Assembly (NCBI GenBank): GCA_029237695.1
Contig: CM055278.1
Coordinates: 69,245,188 to 69,309,187 of the forward strand
DNA from: Conchocele bisecta
Lineage: Eukaryota > Mollusca > Bivalvia > Lucinida > Thyasiridae
Length of the DNA stretch: 64,000 nucleotides
Reading direction: 5' to 3'
Shown: piece after piece, positions 1-12,173 of the stretch
How the letters are laid out: every line of letters starts with the position of its first letter
How positions within the stretch are numbered: the stretch's first letter is position 1
Notes under the pieces: generated by a model
Database searches by the model: none
Seen by the model: the letters and a program-made list of their open reading frames with translations, nothing else
What the model was told of the DNA's origin: nothing
Program-made: the position numbers and the translations under genes

Positions 1-1300
1 CCATAATTAATCAATTAAACTTAATGTGATATCAAATCTCTTTTAACAGAAAAATGAATTAAACGGTGTAGCAATAAGTAAATCGTCTGTTAATTACGAA
101 AACAGCTTAGAATAAACTCAAGCCACGATTTATGAAAACCCGGAAAGTAAATTTTAAGAGGCATTTCTGAAGCGATTTTGATCGGATTTTTTTTCTGATA
201 AATTTGGCGAATTGTTATCTGGAAGTTCGGATATGTCGATATATTTTCATCAGTCCATTCAACTTCGAGATAACGAGAATGACCTGTATTTATTTTGGTT
301 TGAATTTCTGTTGTTTTCGCTGATTTGAAATTGTTTTTTTTCTGTGAACCTTGTTGATTTGATGCTTAATGTTGTTGATTTGAAGTTTTAAATGTTCTTG
401 GTTTGAATTTAAATGTCATTGAAATAGTTTGAAGCCTATATCATGTTGCTAGTTTGAAATAATTTGTCTGTCACTTCATGTGTTAATATTTTCTGTGGTT
501 GCTGTTGCATTATAATGTAAACTGTTCGATGAATGTATTATTCGGTCAAGTCTTTAGATAGTATTGGGAAGTTTATAGTCATTTATTTCTCAATGCAATG
601 CATTGTTTGGAAGCAAACTTGTCCTTTATGTATTTGGTCTGTCATTTCCACTGTTTGCACAAGCAAATAGTTATCATTATGTGGATAAATAATGTTTGAT
701 TAGTGTATGTAGTTGTGTGTATATATACCTTATTTACAGTTATTTGTTTCTCCTTATTCTTCGGTGCGTCAAAGAGAGGTGGGAAATACAGAGAAAAGAA
801 AATATTGTATCTTGGGGTTATATAGAATAGCTCAGCGAAGTGTACTTCAGGGCCGTAACCAGAGGTAAAAACCAGACAAGGCGAACCAAGTCCTGAAATG
901 GGGGTCAGGAGCATTCTCCCCACCACCACCCCGGGGATTTGTTTAATTCTTAGCAACAAAAAAATCGTCAAAATAACATTCTGGTTACGGTGGTACTGTA
1001 CTTACACTGTAAATAATAATATGTACATACTATATCTTTAACTACCGCAACACCCATAAATATTCAGATGAGATACCAATAAAATATTGGTTTTGTAAAA
1101 TATTGGTTATTCGGATAAACCAATACAATTATACTAACCCTAAATATTGAGGAGGATCCTTGCTGTGGAAAACCATATATATAAATTTATTTTAATGTAC
1201 TAATATTTAAAGTTGAGATATTACGGTATCTTAGAATATACTTATTTTTTACATTTCCGTGTTTAACCCTTAAAATGTGGGAAACGAAAATTGTCATCTG
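1..1300. other. AT-rich non-coding DNA
   Basis: I see no supportable gene here. The ORFs are short and without recognisable motifs. Positions 850-960 hold a degenerate interspersed repeat (ending in an ACCCCGGGGATTTG stretch) whose second copy lies near 41800-41915. Confidence 0.5.
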
Positions 1301-1309
1301 CTGTCGTTT

Positions 1310-2080
1310 CATTTTTATACGCCCGTTTTAAAAAACGGGATGTATTATGTATTCATCTTGTACAGGAGGGCGGGCGGCACGCAGACGGGCACAGCTTGTC
1401 CACGCAATAACTAGAGTTTTTCTTGACGGATTATAACCAAATTTGGTATACATGTTTATCACGGCAAGACAAAGAAGCCTATTGATGGTGGCCATTTTTA
1501 TTTTTCGCACTCTGTATCCTTATCCACGCAAATTATCCTTAACCAAATTTGGTATACATGTTTATCAAGAAGCCTATCGATTTTGAAAAATTTCCGATGA
1601 CTTATCTCCCCTTGGCCGCCATTTTGAATTTTTGCACTCTGTATCCTTGTGCATGCAATAACTCAAGTTCTACTTAACCGATCGTAACCAAATTCGGCAT
1701 ACATGTTTATCACAGCAAGATGAAGAAGCATATTGATTATATTATAAAAAATCCCACGACTTATTCCCCTTGCCGGCCATTTTTAATTTTCACACTCTGT
1801 ACCCTTGTCCACACAAGAACTTGAGTTCTACTCGACGGATCGTAACCAAATTTGGTTTTCATGTTTATCATGTCCAGATGAAGAACCCTATTGGTTTTCA
1901 GTGAGTTAGCTCCCCTTGTTGACAGGCGTATATTGTGACCTTCGGCACTCTTGTTTTTTCTCAACCAACCATTGTTTGGCAGAAATTCAGAATCATAGGA
2001 AATGATTCTAAAGTGCTGCCAAACTATGTTTTTGTTGCTAAAAATGGAAAATATATAATCAGCAGACGACAAAATTTATT
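1310..2080 (-). repeat. Tandem interspersed repeat, ~150-bp period
   Basis: The block recurs about four times with the phrases ACCAAATTTGGTATACATG and CACTCTGTATCCTTG. The same family lies in the opposite orientation at 47160-47708. The short ORFs inside are repeat-derived and not genes. Confidence 0.6.
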
Positions 2081-2804
2081 TCAGCATTGTAATGGTTAAA
2101 ACCTTGTTCTTCTTTTATCTTGTAGCCAGGTATAGTCGTTTCCTTTGTCACTCCAGAAAAGTTACCAAATTCTTCTGACGACTATTGTTCACATTTTCAC
2201 ATACAAAAGAACATCCATCTAACCACCTTGCATAACTTAATGCATAGAATATTTATTCCAAATAAATGAGGAGAAAAATCAAAATTCAGAAAAAAATATT
2301 GTATGCCTCCATGTTAAAATAGCCAGTGGTGGCTCAGGCACGGATACAGAAATAATTGCAGGGGGGGGTCTGTAATTACAAGTCCTCCGCGAACGCGAAA
2401 TTGTAAAGTCGGGGGGGTCTGGGGGTCCTCCCCCAGGAAATGTTTAAATGCCAGATCGCCGCAGATGCGATTTCCTGACACCTAGGCCACGAAAAAAGTC
2501 ATCCAACTATTCGAGTATTGTAGATTTTCTTCTTTTTATTTATTTTTTGCCGGGAGCAGGGGGGGTCCGGACCCGCTGGACCCCCCCCCCTCCCCCTCCT
2601 GTATCCGCGCCTGGGCGTTATTTCATCTGTCTGTCCGTTTGTACCTCCATGGGGGAGTTAACCCCCTTATTCCTTAGACTGGCACCAGGTCGGATTATTC
2701 TATTTTCAGGGCTGAATATATATTTTTTCTGTAAATATTCTGTTCTGATTTTGGGATTTTCCCCCCCATCACAACAGGTGAAATATGGACAGGTCGTTAA
2801 ACAT

Positions 2805-2995
2805 CAGAGCTCAAGTTAAGGTGCGTAATTTGGATGTAAATTTCTTATTTCTCCATCAAAAATGGCAAGTTGTGAGTGCTTTAGAATCGTCTCAATGAGA
2901 CGATTCTAAAGGACTCCCAACTTGCCATTTTTGATGAAGAAATAACAAAATTTCACCCCAAGTTGGTCAAATTATGCACCTTACCTGGAGCTCTG
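2805..2995. mobile_element. Foldback MITE (CAGAGCTC ends)
   Basis: A 191-bp near-perfect palindrome centred on TCGTCTCAATGAGACGA near 2892. It is flanked by AAACAT on both sides (2799-2804 and 2996-3001), a good target duplication. A second copy at 10845-11889 is split by a Helitron-like element, which makes this intact copy a useful empty-site reference. Confidence 0.75.
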
Positions 2996-3064
2996 AAACA
3001 TGATTAACCCTTTCAATGGTGTAGACCTCAAAAGTGGCGTTTGCAAACAGTGTAGATCCAGATG

Positions 3065-3428
3065 CAGAGCTCCAGATAAGCTTTGTGTCTAAAGCGTACT
3101 ATACCCCATTGATTTCAAAATCATTGCGTACTTTACTTTTACAAATGGTTTATTGATTTTCTTCATTACTAAATAGGGAACAAAGGATAAAAACATGTAT
3201 AAACAATTTAAACATTCACTTATTTGAGATGCAAAAAGCAAACTTTTTGCAGCTCAACTAAGTGAATTTTCAACTTTATGACAGTATTTTCACTACCGGT
3301 ACTCAATTTGAAAATCAATGCATATTTTCACATTGCTGTGCATATTTTGTACTCCCATTTTTGATAATCAATGCGTATTCAGCTAAAATAATTGCGTAAA
3401 ATGCGCCAATACGCACCTTATCTGGAGC
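3065..3428. mobile_element. MITE with CAGAGCTCCAGATAAG ends
   Basis: The terminal inverted repeats read CAGAGCTCCAGATAAG on the left and CTTATCTGGAGC on the right. Relatives lie at 8722-9011, 39715-40108 and, partial, 54287-54500. The ends resemble those of the foldback MITE at 2805-2995, so both may use the same transposase. No coding capacity. Confidence 0.6.
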
Positions 3429-3751
3429 ATCCTGCAGATGAGACAGCTCATCTCCACAGGATCTTCACTTTTTGTAATTTTCATATATTAGAGAGAAAAA
3501 ATCACCCCATTTTTATAATATAAATGGACTAGTCTAAAAATAATTTTGTGATGATTGGATTGGTCGGACAATTAACATATCAAAATGCATTCCACTTATC
3601 TAAGGGTGAAAGGGTTAAATAAAATAAGTGAAATTATTCCCCTGACCGCCCCAATTGCTACTTTTCTGGAGTGTGTAGTTGTGTGTAGTTGTGTGTAGGG
3701 TTTGTAGTCTCCAGCTCTTCTAACCCCAGGGGTGTGGTGTGTGTATTTCAG

Positions 3752-3814
3752 TCCACGGTTTACCGCCGGATCTTCCGTCATCGCCCACCAACTCCGATGA
3801 CTTTGACGATGAAG
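3752..3814 (+). CDS. Host exon (acidic, Ser/Pro-rich), candidate death-domain gene
   Basis: A 63-nt candidate exon. It lies between a good 3' splice site (TGTGTATTTCAG) and a donor (GAAG/GTAACA). It is open in one frame, encoding HGLPPDLPSS then an acidic run DDFDDE. It enters and leaves in phase 1, like the candidate exons at 5050-5190 and 8580-8633, and the terminal exon at 38251 accepts phase 1. Four compatible pieces on one strand suggest one host gene. There is no recognisable domain in this exon. The linkage is inferred from splice phase and composition only. Upstream exons would lie outside the window or were not recognised. Confidence 0.5.
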
Positions 3815-4287
3815 GTAACATTTTGTGAACTACATACTTATTTTGAACGTGTTGCGAGGCTACGCAGCTATGTAGTTACAACCTTATGTTACTAGACCAT
3901 CGATATGGGTTATTACATTCGCGATTTTTGCTGTAATTTAAAAAATTGTATTTGTGGATGTGACTGTAGAAATGGGGCTTATGAGATTTGTGACCAGTGT
4001 AGCTCCGCATCAAATAGCACACTCACGTAGCCTTATAATGATTTATATCGATTGTTAGAAGCATGATGGTGTTTCATTTATGGAATGGCGAACAGTGCAG
4101 ATCCTGATCAGACCGTGCGGATGCACGGGCTGATCTGGATCAACACTGATCGCAAAACCTATAAGCTCTATTTCTCCAGTCACAGACACATTTCTGCGTA
4201 GCATTCAGTACTCCAGACTTCAGCGTTAACGTTTGCAAGCAGCGTAGATCCTGATGAGGGCTGTGATTATAAAACTTTCAGAGTACA

Positions 4288-4830
4288 GACTCAGTTCTCA
4301 GTACGTAGTTCTTGGTTCTTGGTTCTTGGTTCTCAGGCTTAAAATTAGGATATTTGATTGGTGTAGACCAGATTAAACCAATCAAATATCCTAATTTCAA
4401 GCACGAGAACCGATGAACCGTGCTCTGTCTCCGATTAAACTGCATTTAATTAACCAGGATATTTGATTTGTTTAGACTGTATAACCAATGAAATTAGCAG
4501 TTCTCAACTTGAAATAAGTGCATTTGATTGGTTTAGACTGCAGTCTAAACCAATCAAATATCCTAATTTCAAGCACAAGAACCAAATGAACCTTGCTCCG
4601 TCTCCGATTAAACTGCATGATCTTACCCCATTTCATGCTGAGGATATGCCATTATGTTTGTGGAAAATTTTAAATATTTTCCTTCTATGAGCTCAGAAGT
4701 ATATGTCGCCACCACCACGTGAACCGTCTCGTTGAGACGGTTCAAATGAGTGGTCACAACATATACTTTCATTGAGAAATAACAAAAATAAAATATTTAA
4801 AAAAAATCATACCCGTAAAGGTGTATTCCG
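4288..4830. repeat. Cluster of foldback repeats
   Basis: Two adjacent inverted repeats share the phrase CCAATCAAATATCCTAATTT (4290-4440 and 4445-4620). A third hairpin with AAGTATATG ends and an AACCGTCTCGTTGAGACGG centre lies at about 4697-4765, and its relative is at 15127-15190. All look like non-autonomous foldback elements. Confidence 0.55.
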
Positions 4831-5049
4831 TATGTAATGGGTTAATGAACTATATTTAGGAGTGTATTCAGAAAGCTTAATAATCACGGACCCAGTAATT
4901 AAATTTTTCACCAAAAAAAACAACATTTTAAAATCAACCATAGCAGTGATCGCAAATGTGATAACTCATTTTATCCCATGCACACATGGCAACAGTTGCT
5001 ATGGTAACCAGCGATGAGCCTTGTCAAGGTCAAACTATATGTATTTTAG

Positions 5050-5190
5050 GTCGGGAGTCGGAAATAAGCCCAGTTTCGTCACCAGAAATTGAGGAGAGTG
5101 TAGTGGTTAGCCCTCGCACCAATGAAAGTTTGTTTACCCCTCGAAGCGATGACAGTACAATATTTAGTCCTCGAAATGACCCGAGTATTG
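5050..5190 (+). CDS. Host exon (Ser/Pro repeats), candidate death-domain gene
   Basis: A 141-nt candidate exon between acceptor TATGTATTTTAG and donor TATTG/GTAAAA, phase 1 to phase 1. The encoded 46-47 residues are acidic and carry repeated SP/TP dipeptides (SPVSSPEIEE, VSPRTNES, FTPRSDD, FSPRND). These look like a disordered, phosphorylatable linker. A longer reading frame beginning at the ATG at 4986 runs through the acceptor and on past the donor into low-quality sequence, so I prefer the exon model. Its phase matches 3752-3814 before it and 8580-8633 after it. Confidence 0.55.
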
Positions 5191-5399
5191 GTAAAATTTC
5201 TAAAAAAAAATGTAGAGTTTTTTCTATTGGTGGATTTTTCTATTTTATATTCAATCAATTTGGTGTTGGTTTTGAATACACAATGAGATTAAAAACTAAA
5301 TATCGAAAAATACCAACCCAGTCAAAAGTTACAGATGTTTCAATATACATTATGCAAATTTATGCAAATTACCGGTAGAACTAATTATGTTCCTTAAAA

Positions 5400-6320
5400 C
5401 CTCTTCCCGGGGGGGGGGGGGAATTCTCCCCCCCACCCTGGAAATTCTCCCTCCCCCCACCCAAAAATTTGTGTTTGAATGCTACAAAGCAGAATTATTT
5501 CCCACGAAACGGGGGGGGGGGGAATATTTCTCCCCCTCCCCCACCAATACATGCCACATGCTATTTGTTCTACACCAACATACATTATTTCATCAGAAAT
5601 ACTCCCCCAATCGTGGGCTGTTCTTGTCTACAAATAGACGTCCATGTCCACTATGCATATGGTAGATGGTGGTGGGGGGAATATTTCCTAGGAAAATCTC
5701 CCCCCCCCCCCCACCAATACATGCCACATGCTTGCTGTTCTACACAACTATACTGTTTTTATTTTCTAGACCCACCCCCACCATGTGCTATACATTTATA
5801 CCAATCATATGCAGCTATGGTAGAGATTTAACCTAGCGAACTCTCTACCAGCCAACATAATAGTTATGGTACAGTAATGGGGAATTATTGCATATACCGG
5901 TAAGTAGAATCTCTACCGCCCCACCACCACTATATTGTCTATGTATAGATATTATACTAAATTGGATAGCTCTTTTATAGAAAATGCTGCCTCGCCTATT
6001 CACATACTTCTCCACAAGCAGACATACATTATGACTGTTAGTTGGGTATACATGTAGGGATATTACGTCCTCTGTTACCAACAGACTGGTTCTAGCATGT
6101 GCATTTTGTATGCTCCTGAGCACAATATCAACAATGTATATGAAAATACATTAAACGTTTTGTGGACAGTGTCTGTGAAGGTAGTGATGGGGGGGGGGGG
6201 GGGGGGGTGGGGGGGGGGGGGGGGGGGTGGGGAGAATTTCCATTTCGGAATATTTCCTAGACATAAGCCTGGAAATCTTCCCCCCCGGGGGGGGGGGGGA
6301 AGATTTCCAGGGGGGGGGAG
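5400..6320. repeat. G/C homopolymer-rich low-complexity region
   Basis: Runs of 9-19 G, such as at 6188-6235, alternate with C runs. A duplicated phrase ACCAATACATGCCACATGC occurs near 5542 and 5716. ORFs rich in Gly or Pro here are composition artefacts. The G runs could form quadruplexes, and the C/G pairs near 6280-6310 could form hairpins. Confidence 0.7.
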
Positions 6321-6629
6321 ATTTCCTGTTACACCGGTACTATAATTAATATACATGTATGTTGTATGGCAGAACATGATTTAATATAAATAAAGTTATG
6401 ACATTTCTCACATGACGTCATTCGAGTTCTTGATTATTTCAGCACATTATAATTTCAATACAAGTGATTTTTGAACTATTTGGTATTTTCACATGCAGTT
6501 TTCAACAGTCTTTTCCTCTTATCAAGTACTGTACTCTCGATTATTACCATTACTAAAGTTTGCTATTTTATATTAATTTAATTTGGTGTTGGTTTTAGAA
6601 TTGTAATATAGTAGGAAAAGTCCTTTCCA

Positions 6630-8215
6630 TAATTTAAAATAAAAGTAGGGGGCAGGTTGGGAGCATGTGAAGGATAATTAGCTAGACTATTCGAAGAATA
6701 GTTAGAGCTTATGTAGTCACCCCGGCGTCGGCGTCACCGTCACGCCTTGGTTAAGGTTTTTAGTCAAGCTTGTATATGGAATACTCCTGGCCCTACACCC
6801 ACCATACTTGGACAACTTCATCTCCTAGTGATGTACATCAACAACCCCTGACCTATATTTGACATTGACCTACATTTAACCTTGAATTACTTACTTGGTT
6901 AAGGTTTTTAGTCAACCTTGGTTAAGGTTTTTAGTCAAGCTTGTACATGGAATACTATTGTGCACACAGACACCATACTTGGACAACCTTTTCTCATAGG
7001 GATGTACATCAATAACCCCTGATCTATATTTGACCGTGACCTACATTTCCTCTTGAATTACTTAGTTAATTCCCCTTGGTTAAGGTTTTTAGTCAAGCTT
7101 GTAGATGGAATACTCCTGGCCCTACACCAACCATACTTGGACAACTTCATCTCCTAGTGATGTACATCAACAACCCCTGACGGTGACCTATAGTTGACCT
7201 TGACCTACATTTAACCTTGAATTACTTATTACTTACTTAATACCCCTTGGTTTAGGTTTTTAGTCAACCTTGGTTAAGGTTTTTAGTCAAGCTTGTACAT
7301 GGAATACTATTGTGCATACAGACACCATACTTGGACAACCTTTTCTCATAGGGATGTACATCAATAACCCGTGATCTATATTTGACCTTGACCTACATTT
7401 CCTCTTGAATTACTTAGTTAATTCCCCTTGGTTAAGGTTTTTAGTCAAGCTTGGTTAAGGTTTTTAGTCAAGCTTGTAGATGGAATACTGTTGTGCATAC
7501 AGACACCATACTTGGATAACTTTTTCTCGTAGGGATGTACATCAATACCCCTGACCTATATTTTACCTTCACCTACATTTAACCTTGAATTACTTAGTTA
7601 TTTCCCCTTGGTTAAGGTTTGTACTCAAACTTGGTTAAGGTTTGTAGTCAAGCTTGTATATGGAATACTCCTGGGCCTACAGCAACCATACTTGGAAAAC
7701 TTCATATCCTGGTGATGTACATCAATAACCCCTGACCTATATCTGACATTGACCTACATTTAACCTTGAATTACTTACTTAATTTCCCTTGGTTACGGTT
7801 TTTAGTTAACCTTGGTTAAGGTTTTTATGCAGGCCGCGGCCACCTTCTTTGTCAAGCTATGTGTACATCGACAGCCCTCGTAGTCGAGCTATGCTGTTCT
7901 CCTACAGCTCTTGTTTAATGTTGGGGTTCATCCGTACCGGAATCCCGATATCCCCGGTTTGTCCCTCATGTACGTTTTTGGTTTTCTTGTATGTGACAGT
8001 GGAAAATCCGGTTATACCCATTATAAAAATAGTAGGATTAATACTAATCCTATTACTTTTAGGAGGCGAAGTGACTGGTGTGATGAGGTGAGGACCTGGC
8101 ACCAGGTCAGGTTATTCTAATTTCCGGGCTGAATATATATTTTTCTGTAAATATTCAGTTCTGATTTTGGGATTTTCACCCCATCTGTACAGGTAAAATA
8201 TGTGATTATTAAGTG
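6630..8215 (-). mobile_element. SINE-like repeat split by a Helitron-like element
   Basis: The flanks of the Helitron-like element at 6680-7915 are two halves of one dispersed bivalve repeat. It is read in full around 43720-44135, and other copies lie at 38815-39170, 39340-39530, 41060-41220, 46240-46700 and 62331-62810. It has a tRNA-like GGGTTCGATCCC box at one end. Confidence 0.6.
6680..7915 (+). mobile_element. Non-autonomous Helitron-like element, family B
   Basis: It begins AGCTAGACTATTCGAAGAATA. It ends with the hairpin GCTGT-TCTCCT-ACAGC followed by TCTTGTT. The interior is ~165-bp tandem monomers carrying GGTTAAGGTTTTTAGTCAAG. Removing it rejoins a SINE-like repeat without loss or duplication (GATAATT next to TAATG), so the ends are well defined. 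Other family B copies are at 25233-28242 and within 47709-52285. No transposase is encoded. Confidence 0.7.
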
Positions 8216-8579
8216 CTGCCAATCCATGTTTTATTGAGAGAAAAAAAGATAAAATATGAATCAGCAGCAGACGACAATTTTTGTTTCTCCCCACATGTTA
8301 AGGGTTAGCCTTAGACCGCCACACACAACAATTGTCGTCTGCTGTTGCTTTTATATCTTGCCTTATTTCTCAATTAAAAACATGATTTGACAGCACTTCA
8401 GAATAATTTCCAATGGAAATGATTCTGAAGTGCTGTCAAAGCATGTTGTAAATTATTCTAAAGTGCTGTTAAAGCAAGTTTTTGATGATAAAAAATGGAA
8501 AATCAAAAATAAATAGCAGACGAAAAAAACATGAAGATGTAAGGGTTAAATGTACACTGGACATGTCCTTGCATTTCAG

Positions 8580-8633
8580 CTAAACATTTGGCCGATTCTT
8601 TTGAGAAAGAAACTGTTAAGGAAGAAGACAAGA
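8580..8633 (+). CDS. Host micro-exon, candidate death-domain gene
   Basis: A 54-nt candidate exon with a strong acceptor (CCTTGCATTTCAG) and donor (AAGA/GTATGT). Phase 1 to phase 1, it encodes KHLADSFEKETVKEEDK. Joining it to the exon ending at 5190 creates an Ala codon at the junction without a shift. It can be spliced in frame to the terminal exon at 38251. If so, the intron is about 29.6 kb and contains the whole of Polinton 1. The peptide is charged and helical-looking and has no recognised domain. Confidence 0.5.
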
Positions 8634-8721
8634 GTATGTAACATGTAACTTAGTCCATCTGTAATCTACCTCTATAACCCGTAATACCTATATATTTTGG
8701 ACACCATTTACCTTACTCCTG

Positions 8722-9011
8722 CAGAGCTCCAGATAAGTTTTGTATCCAAAGAGTATTATGGTATACCCGAAAATTTCAAATTCAATGCGTATTTTACTTT
8801 TACAAATGTATTATTGATTTTCTTCCTTATTAAATAGGGAACAAATGATAAAAAATAAAATAAAACACATTTAAAAATTCACTTATTTTCACTACTCAAT
8901 TTGTAAATCAATGCATTTTTCACATTGGTGCGAGTATGTTGTACTCCTACTTTTGATAATCATATTCTGCTAAAATAAGTGCGTAAAATACACACATTAT
9001 CTGGAGCTCTG
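8722..9011. mobile_element. MITE with CAGAGCTCCAGATAAG ends
   Basis: Same family as 3065-3428, with both terminal inverted repeats present (CAGAGCTCCAGATAAG and TTATCTGGAGCTCTG). Non-coding. Confidence 0.6.
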
Positions 9012-9473
9012 CTTCTGTGATGCACAATCAGGATGGACATAGATTTTTGAAAAACAAATTCCCTAATATTTTCCCCGATTCGTCACATTTTCCTCCGACC
9101 ACAAACGTATCGTTGGGGTAAATGTGGGGTAAACTTTGGTTGTTTTTCATGGAACACCTTGATATTTCATTCATGCATTCCTCAGGTGACCCTCTATCAT
9201 GCTATAGCAATGACCCACCGCCCACGGCTTAGCCCAAGGTCAAAGTCACAAACTTAGTGTGTTCATAAACTTAACTTTGGCGTCAATTTCTTATAATAAC
9301 TTCTCTTTTTTTACAAGGAGCACTTTGATATTTCGTATTTGATGATTCTCCATCATGCTGTAGCGAATCCACGACCAACCGCCCATCCCTGACCCCAAGG
9401 TCACATTCTTAGTGCATTCATAAACTTAACATTGGAGTAAATTGCTTATAACTTATGTTTCGTGACAGGTCTT

Positions 9474-10826
9474 GTATATTTCATACATGCATTCATCTGT
9501 ATATTTCCTACATGCATTCATCTGTATATTTCCTACATGCATTCATCTGTATATTTCATACATGCATTCATCTGTATATTTCCTACATGCATTCATCTGT
9601 ATATTTTCCTACATGCATTCATCTGTATATTTCATACATGCATTCATCTGTATATTTCATACATGCATTCATCTGTAATATTTCCTACATGCATTCATCT
9701 GTATATTTCATACATGCATTCATCTGTATATTTCCTACATGCATTCATCTGTATATTTCATACATGCATTCATCTGTATATTTCATACATGCATTCATCT
9801 GTATATTTCCTACATGCATTCATCTGTATATTTCACATGCATTCATCTGTATATATTTCCTACATGCATTCATCTGTATATTTCATACATGCATTCATCT
9901 GTATATTTCCTACATGCATTCATCTGTATATTTCCTACATGCATTCATCTGTATCATACATGCATTTCATCTGTATATTTTCCTACATGCATTCATCTGT
10001 ATATTTCATACATGCATTCATCTGTATATTTCCTACATGCATTCATCCTGTATATTTTCATACATGCATTCATCTGTATATTTCCTACATGCATTCATCT
10101 GTATATTTCATACATGCATTCATCTGTATATTTCCTACATGCATTCATCTGTATATTTCATACATGCATTCATCTGTATATTTCCTACATGCATTCATCT
10201 GTATATTTCATACATGCATTCATCTATATTTCCTACATCATTCATCTGTATATTTCATACATGCATTCATCTGTATATTTCCTACATGCATTCATCTGTA
10301 TATTTCCTACATGCAATTCATCTGTATATTTCATACATGCATTCATCTGTATATTTCCTACATGCATTCATCTGTATATTTCATACATGCATTCATCTGT
10401 ATATTTCCTACATGCATTCATCTGTATATTTCATACATGCATTCATCTGTATATTTCCTACATGCATTCATCTGTATATTTTCCTACATGCATTCATCTG
10501 TATATTTCATACATGCATTCATCTGTATATTTCCTACATGCATTCATCTGTATATTTCATACATGCATTCATCTGTATATTTCCTAACATGCATTCATCT
10601 GTATATTTCATACATGCATTCATCTGTATATTTCATACATGCATTCATCTGTATATTTCCTACATGCATTCATCTGTATATTTCATACATGCATTCATCT
10701 GTATATTTCCTACATGCATTCATCTGTATATTTCATACATGCATTCATCTGTATATTTCCTACATGCATTCATCTGTATATTTCATACATGCATTCATCT
10801 GTATATTTCATACATGCATTCATCTG
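9474..10826 (+). repeat. 25-bp satellite array, about 54 copies
   Basis: The unit is ATACATGCATTCATCTGTAT plus ATTTC. Units starting ATAC and CTAC alternate for long stretches, giving a 50-bp higher-order period. Because 25 is not a multiple of three and the unit lacks stops on the plus strand, all three forward frames stay open. The 468-474-codon ORFs here are therefore artefacts. The unit matches the ATGCATTCATCTG phrase of the surrounding Helitron-like repeat, so the array arose by local amplification. Confidence 0.9.
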
Positions 10827-10844
10827 ATTATGCTCTATCATGCT

Positions 10845-11889
10845 CAGAGCTCCAGTCAAGCTGCGTAATTTGGAGGTAAATTTCTTATTTCTCCATCAAA
10901 AATGGCAAGTTGGGAGTGTTTTAGAATCGTCTCAATGAGACGATTCTAAAGGACTCCCAACTTGCCATCTTTAGCGCGCCTTCGGAAGGAAGAAGTGCTT
11001 ATGGCATACCCTCGGCGTCGTAGGCGTCCGTCCGTCTGTCTGTCCGTCTGTCTTCAAAAATTATAATGGCCTATATTTTCTGTTTCCTTGCTTGGATTTG
11101 CTTCATATCTCACACACGCATTGCTCCAAGGGCCCTCTACTGCACTGTGTCAAATCCACGTCCGTGCCACCCCTTCTAAGCCCAGGGTCAAGGTCACATA
11201 CTTTGTGCATCTCGAAACCTTAACGCTCGGACGCTCGGGTAAATGGCCTATATTTTCTGTTTCCTTGCTTGAATTTGCTTCATATTTCACACACGCATTG
11301 TTCCAAGGGTCCTCTACTGCGCTGTTGCAAATCCACGTCCGTGCCGCCCTTCTAAGCCCAGGGTGAAGGTCACATACTTTGTGCATCCCGAAACCTTAAC
11401 ACTCGGGTAAATGGCCTATATTTTCTGTTTCCTTGCTTGGGTTTGCTTCATATTTCACACACGCATTGCTCCAACAGTCCTCTACTGCGCTGTGGCAAAT
11501 CCATGTCCGTCCCGCCCCTTCTAAGCCCAGAGTCAAGGTCACATACTTTGTGCATCCCGAAACCTTAACACTCGGGTAAATGGCCTATATTTTCTGTTTC
11601 CTTGCTTGGATTTGCTTCATATTTCACACACGCATTGCTCCAAGGGTCCTCTACTTCTGCTAAGCCCAGGGTCAAGGTCAAATACTGTGTACGCTCGAAA
11701 CCTTAACACGCTCTGGTAAATGGCTCATAAATTTTGTTTCCCTTATCCAGCACGTTGTGTTTTCAAATGTGCCCTCGGTTCCTTTGCTGCCACCGTGCGC
11801 GCTTCGTTGTCCTCTGACAACTCTTGTTGATAAAGAAATAACAAAATTTCACCCCAAGTTGGTCAAATTACGCACCTTGACTGGAGCTC
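10845..11889. mobile_element. Foldback MITE split by a Helitron-like element
   Basis: The outer parts (10845-10972 and 11829-11889) match the MITE at 2805-2995. ATGCT next to both ends is a plausible target duplication inside the family A repeat. The middle is the separate element at 10973-11828. Confidence 0.65.
10973..11828 (+). mobile_element. Non-autonomous Helitron-like element, family A
   Basis: It begins AGCGCGCCTTCGG. It ends with the hairpin GTTGTC-CTCT-GACAAC followed by TCTTGTT. The interior has four ~180-bp units containing GGCCTATATTTTCTGTTTCC. Removing it restores the MITE arm (CCATCTTT next to GATAAAG) at exactly the length of the intact copy near 2933-2943, so neither a duplication nor a deletion accompanied insertion. 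This is Helitron-like behaviour. Confidence 0.75.
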
Positions 11890-12173
11890 TAATGCTGTAA
11901 CAAATCCACAACGCTCCGTCTACCCCTGACCACAATGTCTGTGCGTCCGTAAGGCAAATGTTTTTAAGTTTTCAATAGCTCCTTAACCAATTCCACTAAT
12001 ATTTGCCCACAATGTCTGTCTAGGGATGGTGCATTGTTTCGCATACGACACATGCCCGAACACCCAAGGTCAAGGTCACTGCGGACTTATGTTTACCTGG
12101 TTTCTAAGGCAAATGTGTTTAAGTTTTTAATATTTCAATCTCAATAACTCATTAACTCTTTCACCGATTTCAA

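Larger units (their letters stand above)
9110..12173 (+). mobile_element. Degenerate Helitron-like family A interior with nested inserts
   Basis: Tandem-repeat units typical of family A (TCATGCTATAGCAAATCCAC, CCAAGGTCAAGGTCAC, TAAACTTAAC) are interrupted by two things. One is the 25-bp satellite at 9474-10826. The other is the foldback MITE at 10845-11889, itself containing another Helitron-like element. Clear outer termini were not found. Relatives in the opposite orientation run from 47709 to 48850. Confidence 0.5.

Noticed and set aside
642..971. 109-codon ORF
   Set aside because: Spans an interspersed repeat; low-complexity tail and no homologous domain.
4986..5378. 130-residue ORF starting MATVAMV
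   Set aside because: Its centre is the exon 5050-5190. The start and end lie in intron sequence beyond clear splice sites.
6075..6377. Gly/Pro-rich ORFs on both strands
   Set aside because: Direct product of G and C homopolymer runs.
9474..10826. CRISPR-like regular repeats
   Set aside because: Units are contiguous with no unique spacers, in a eukaryotic genome. It is a satellite.
9455..10879. Long ORFs of 468-474 codons
   Set aside because: They are the translation of a 25-bp satellite lacking stops in all three forward frames; no start signal or real protein character.
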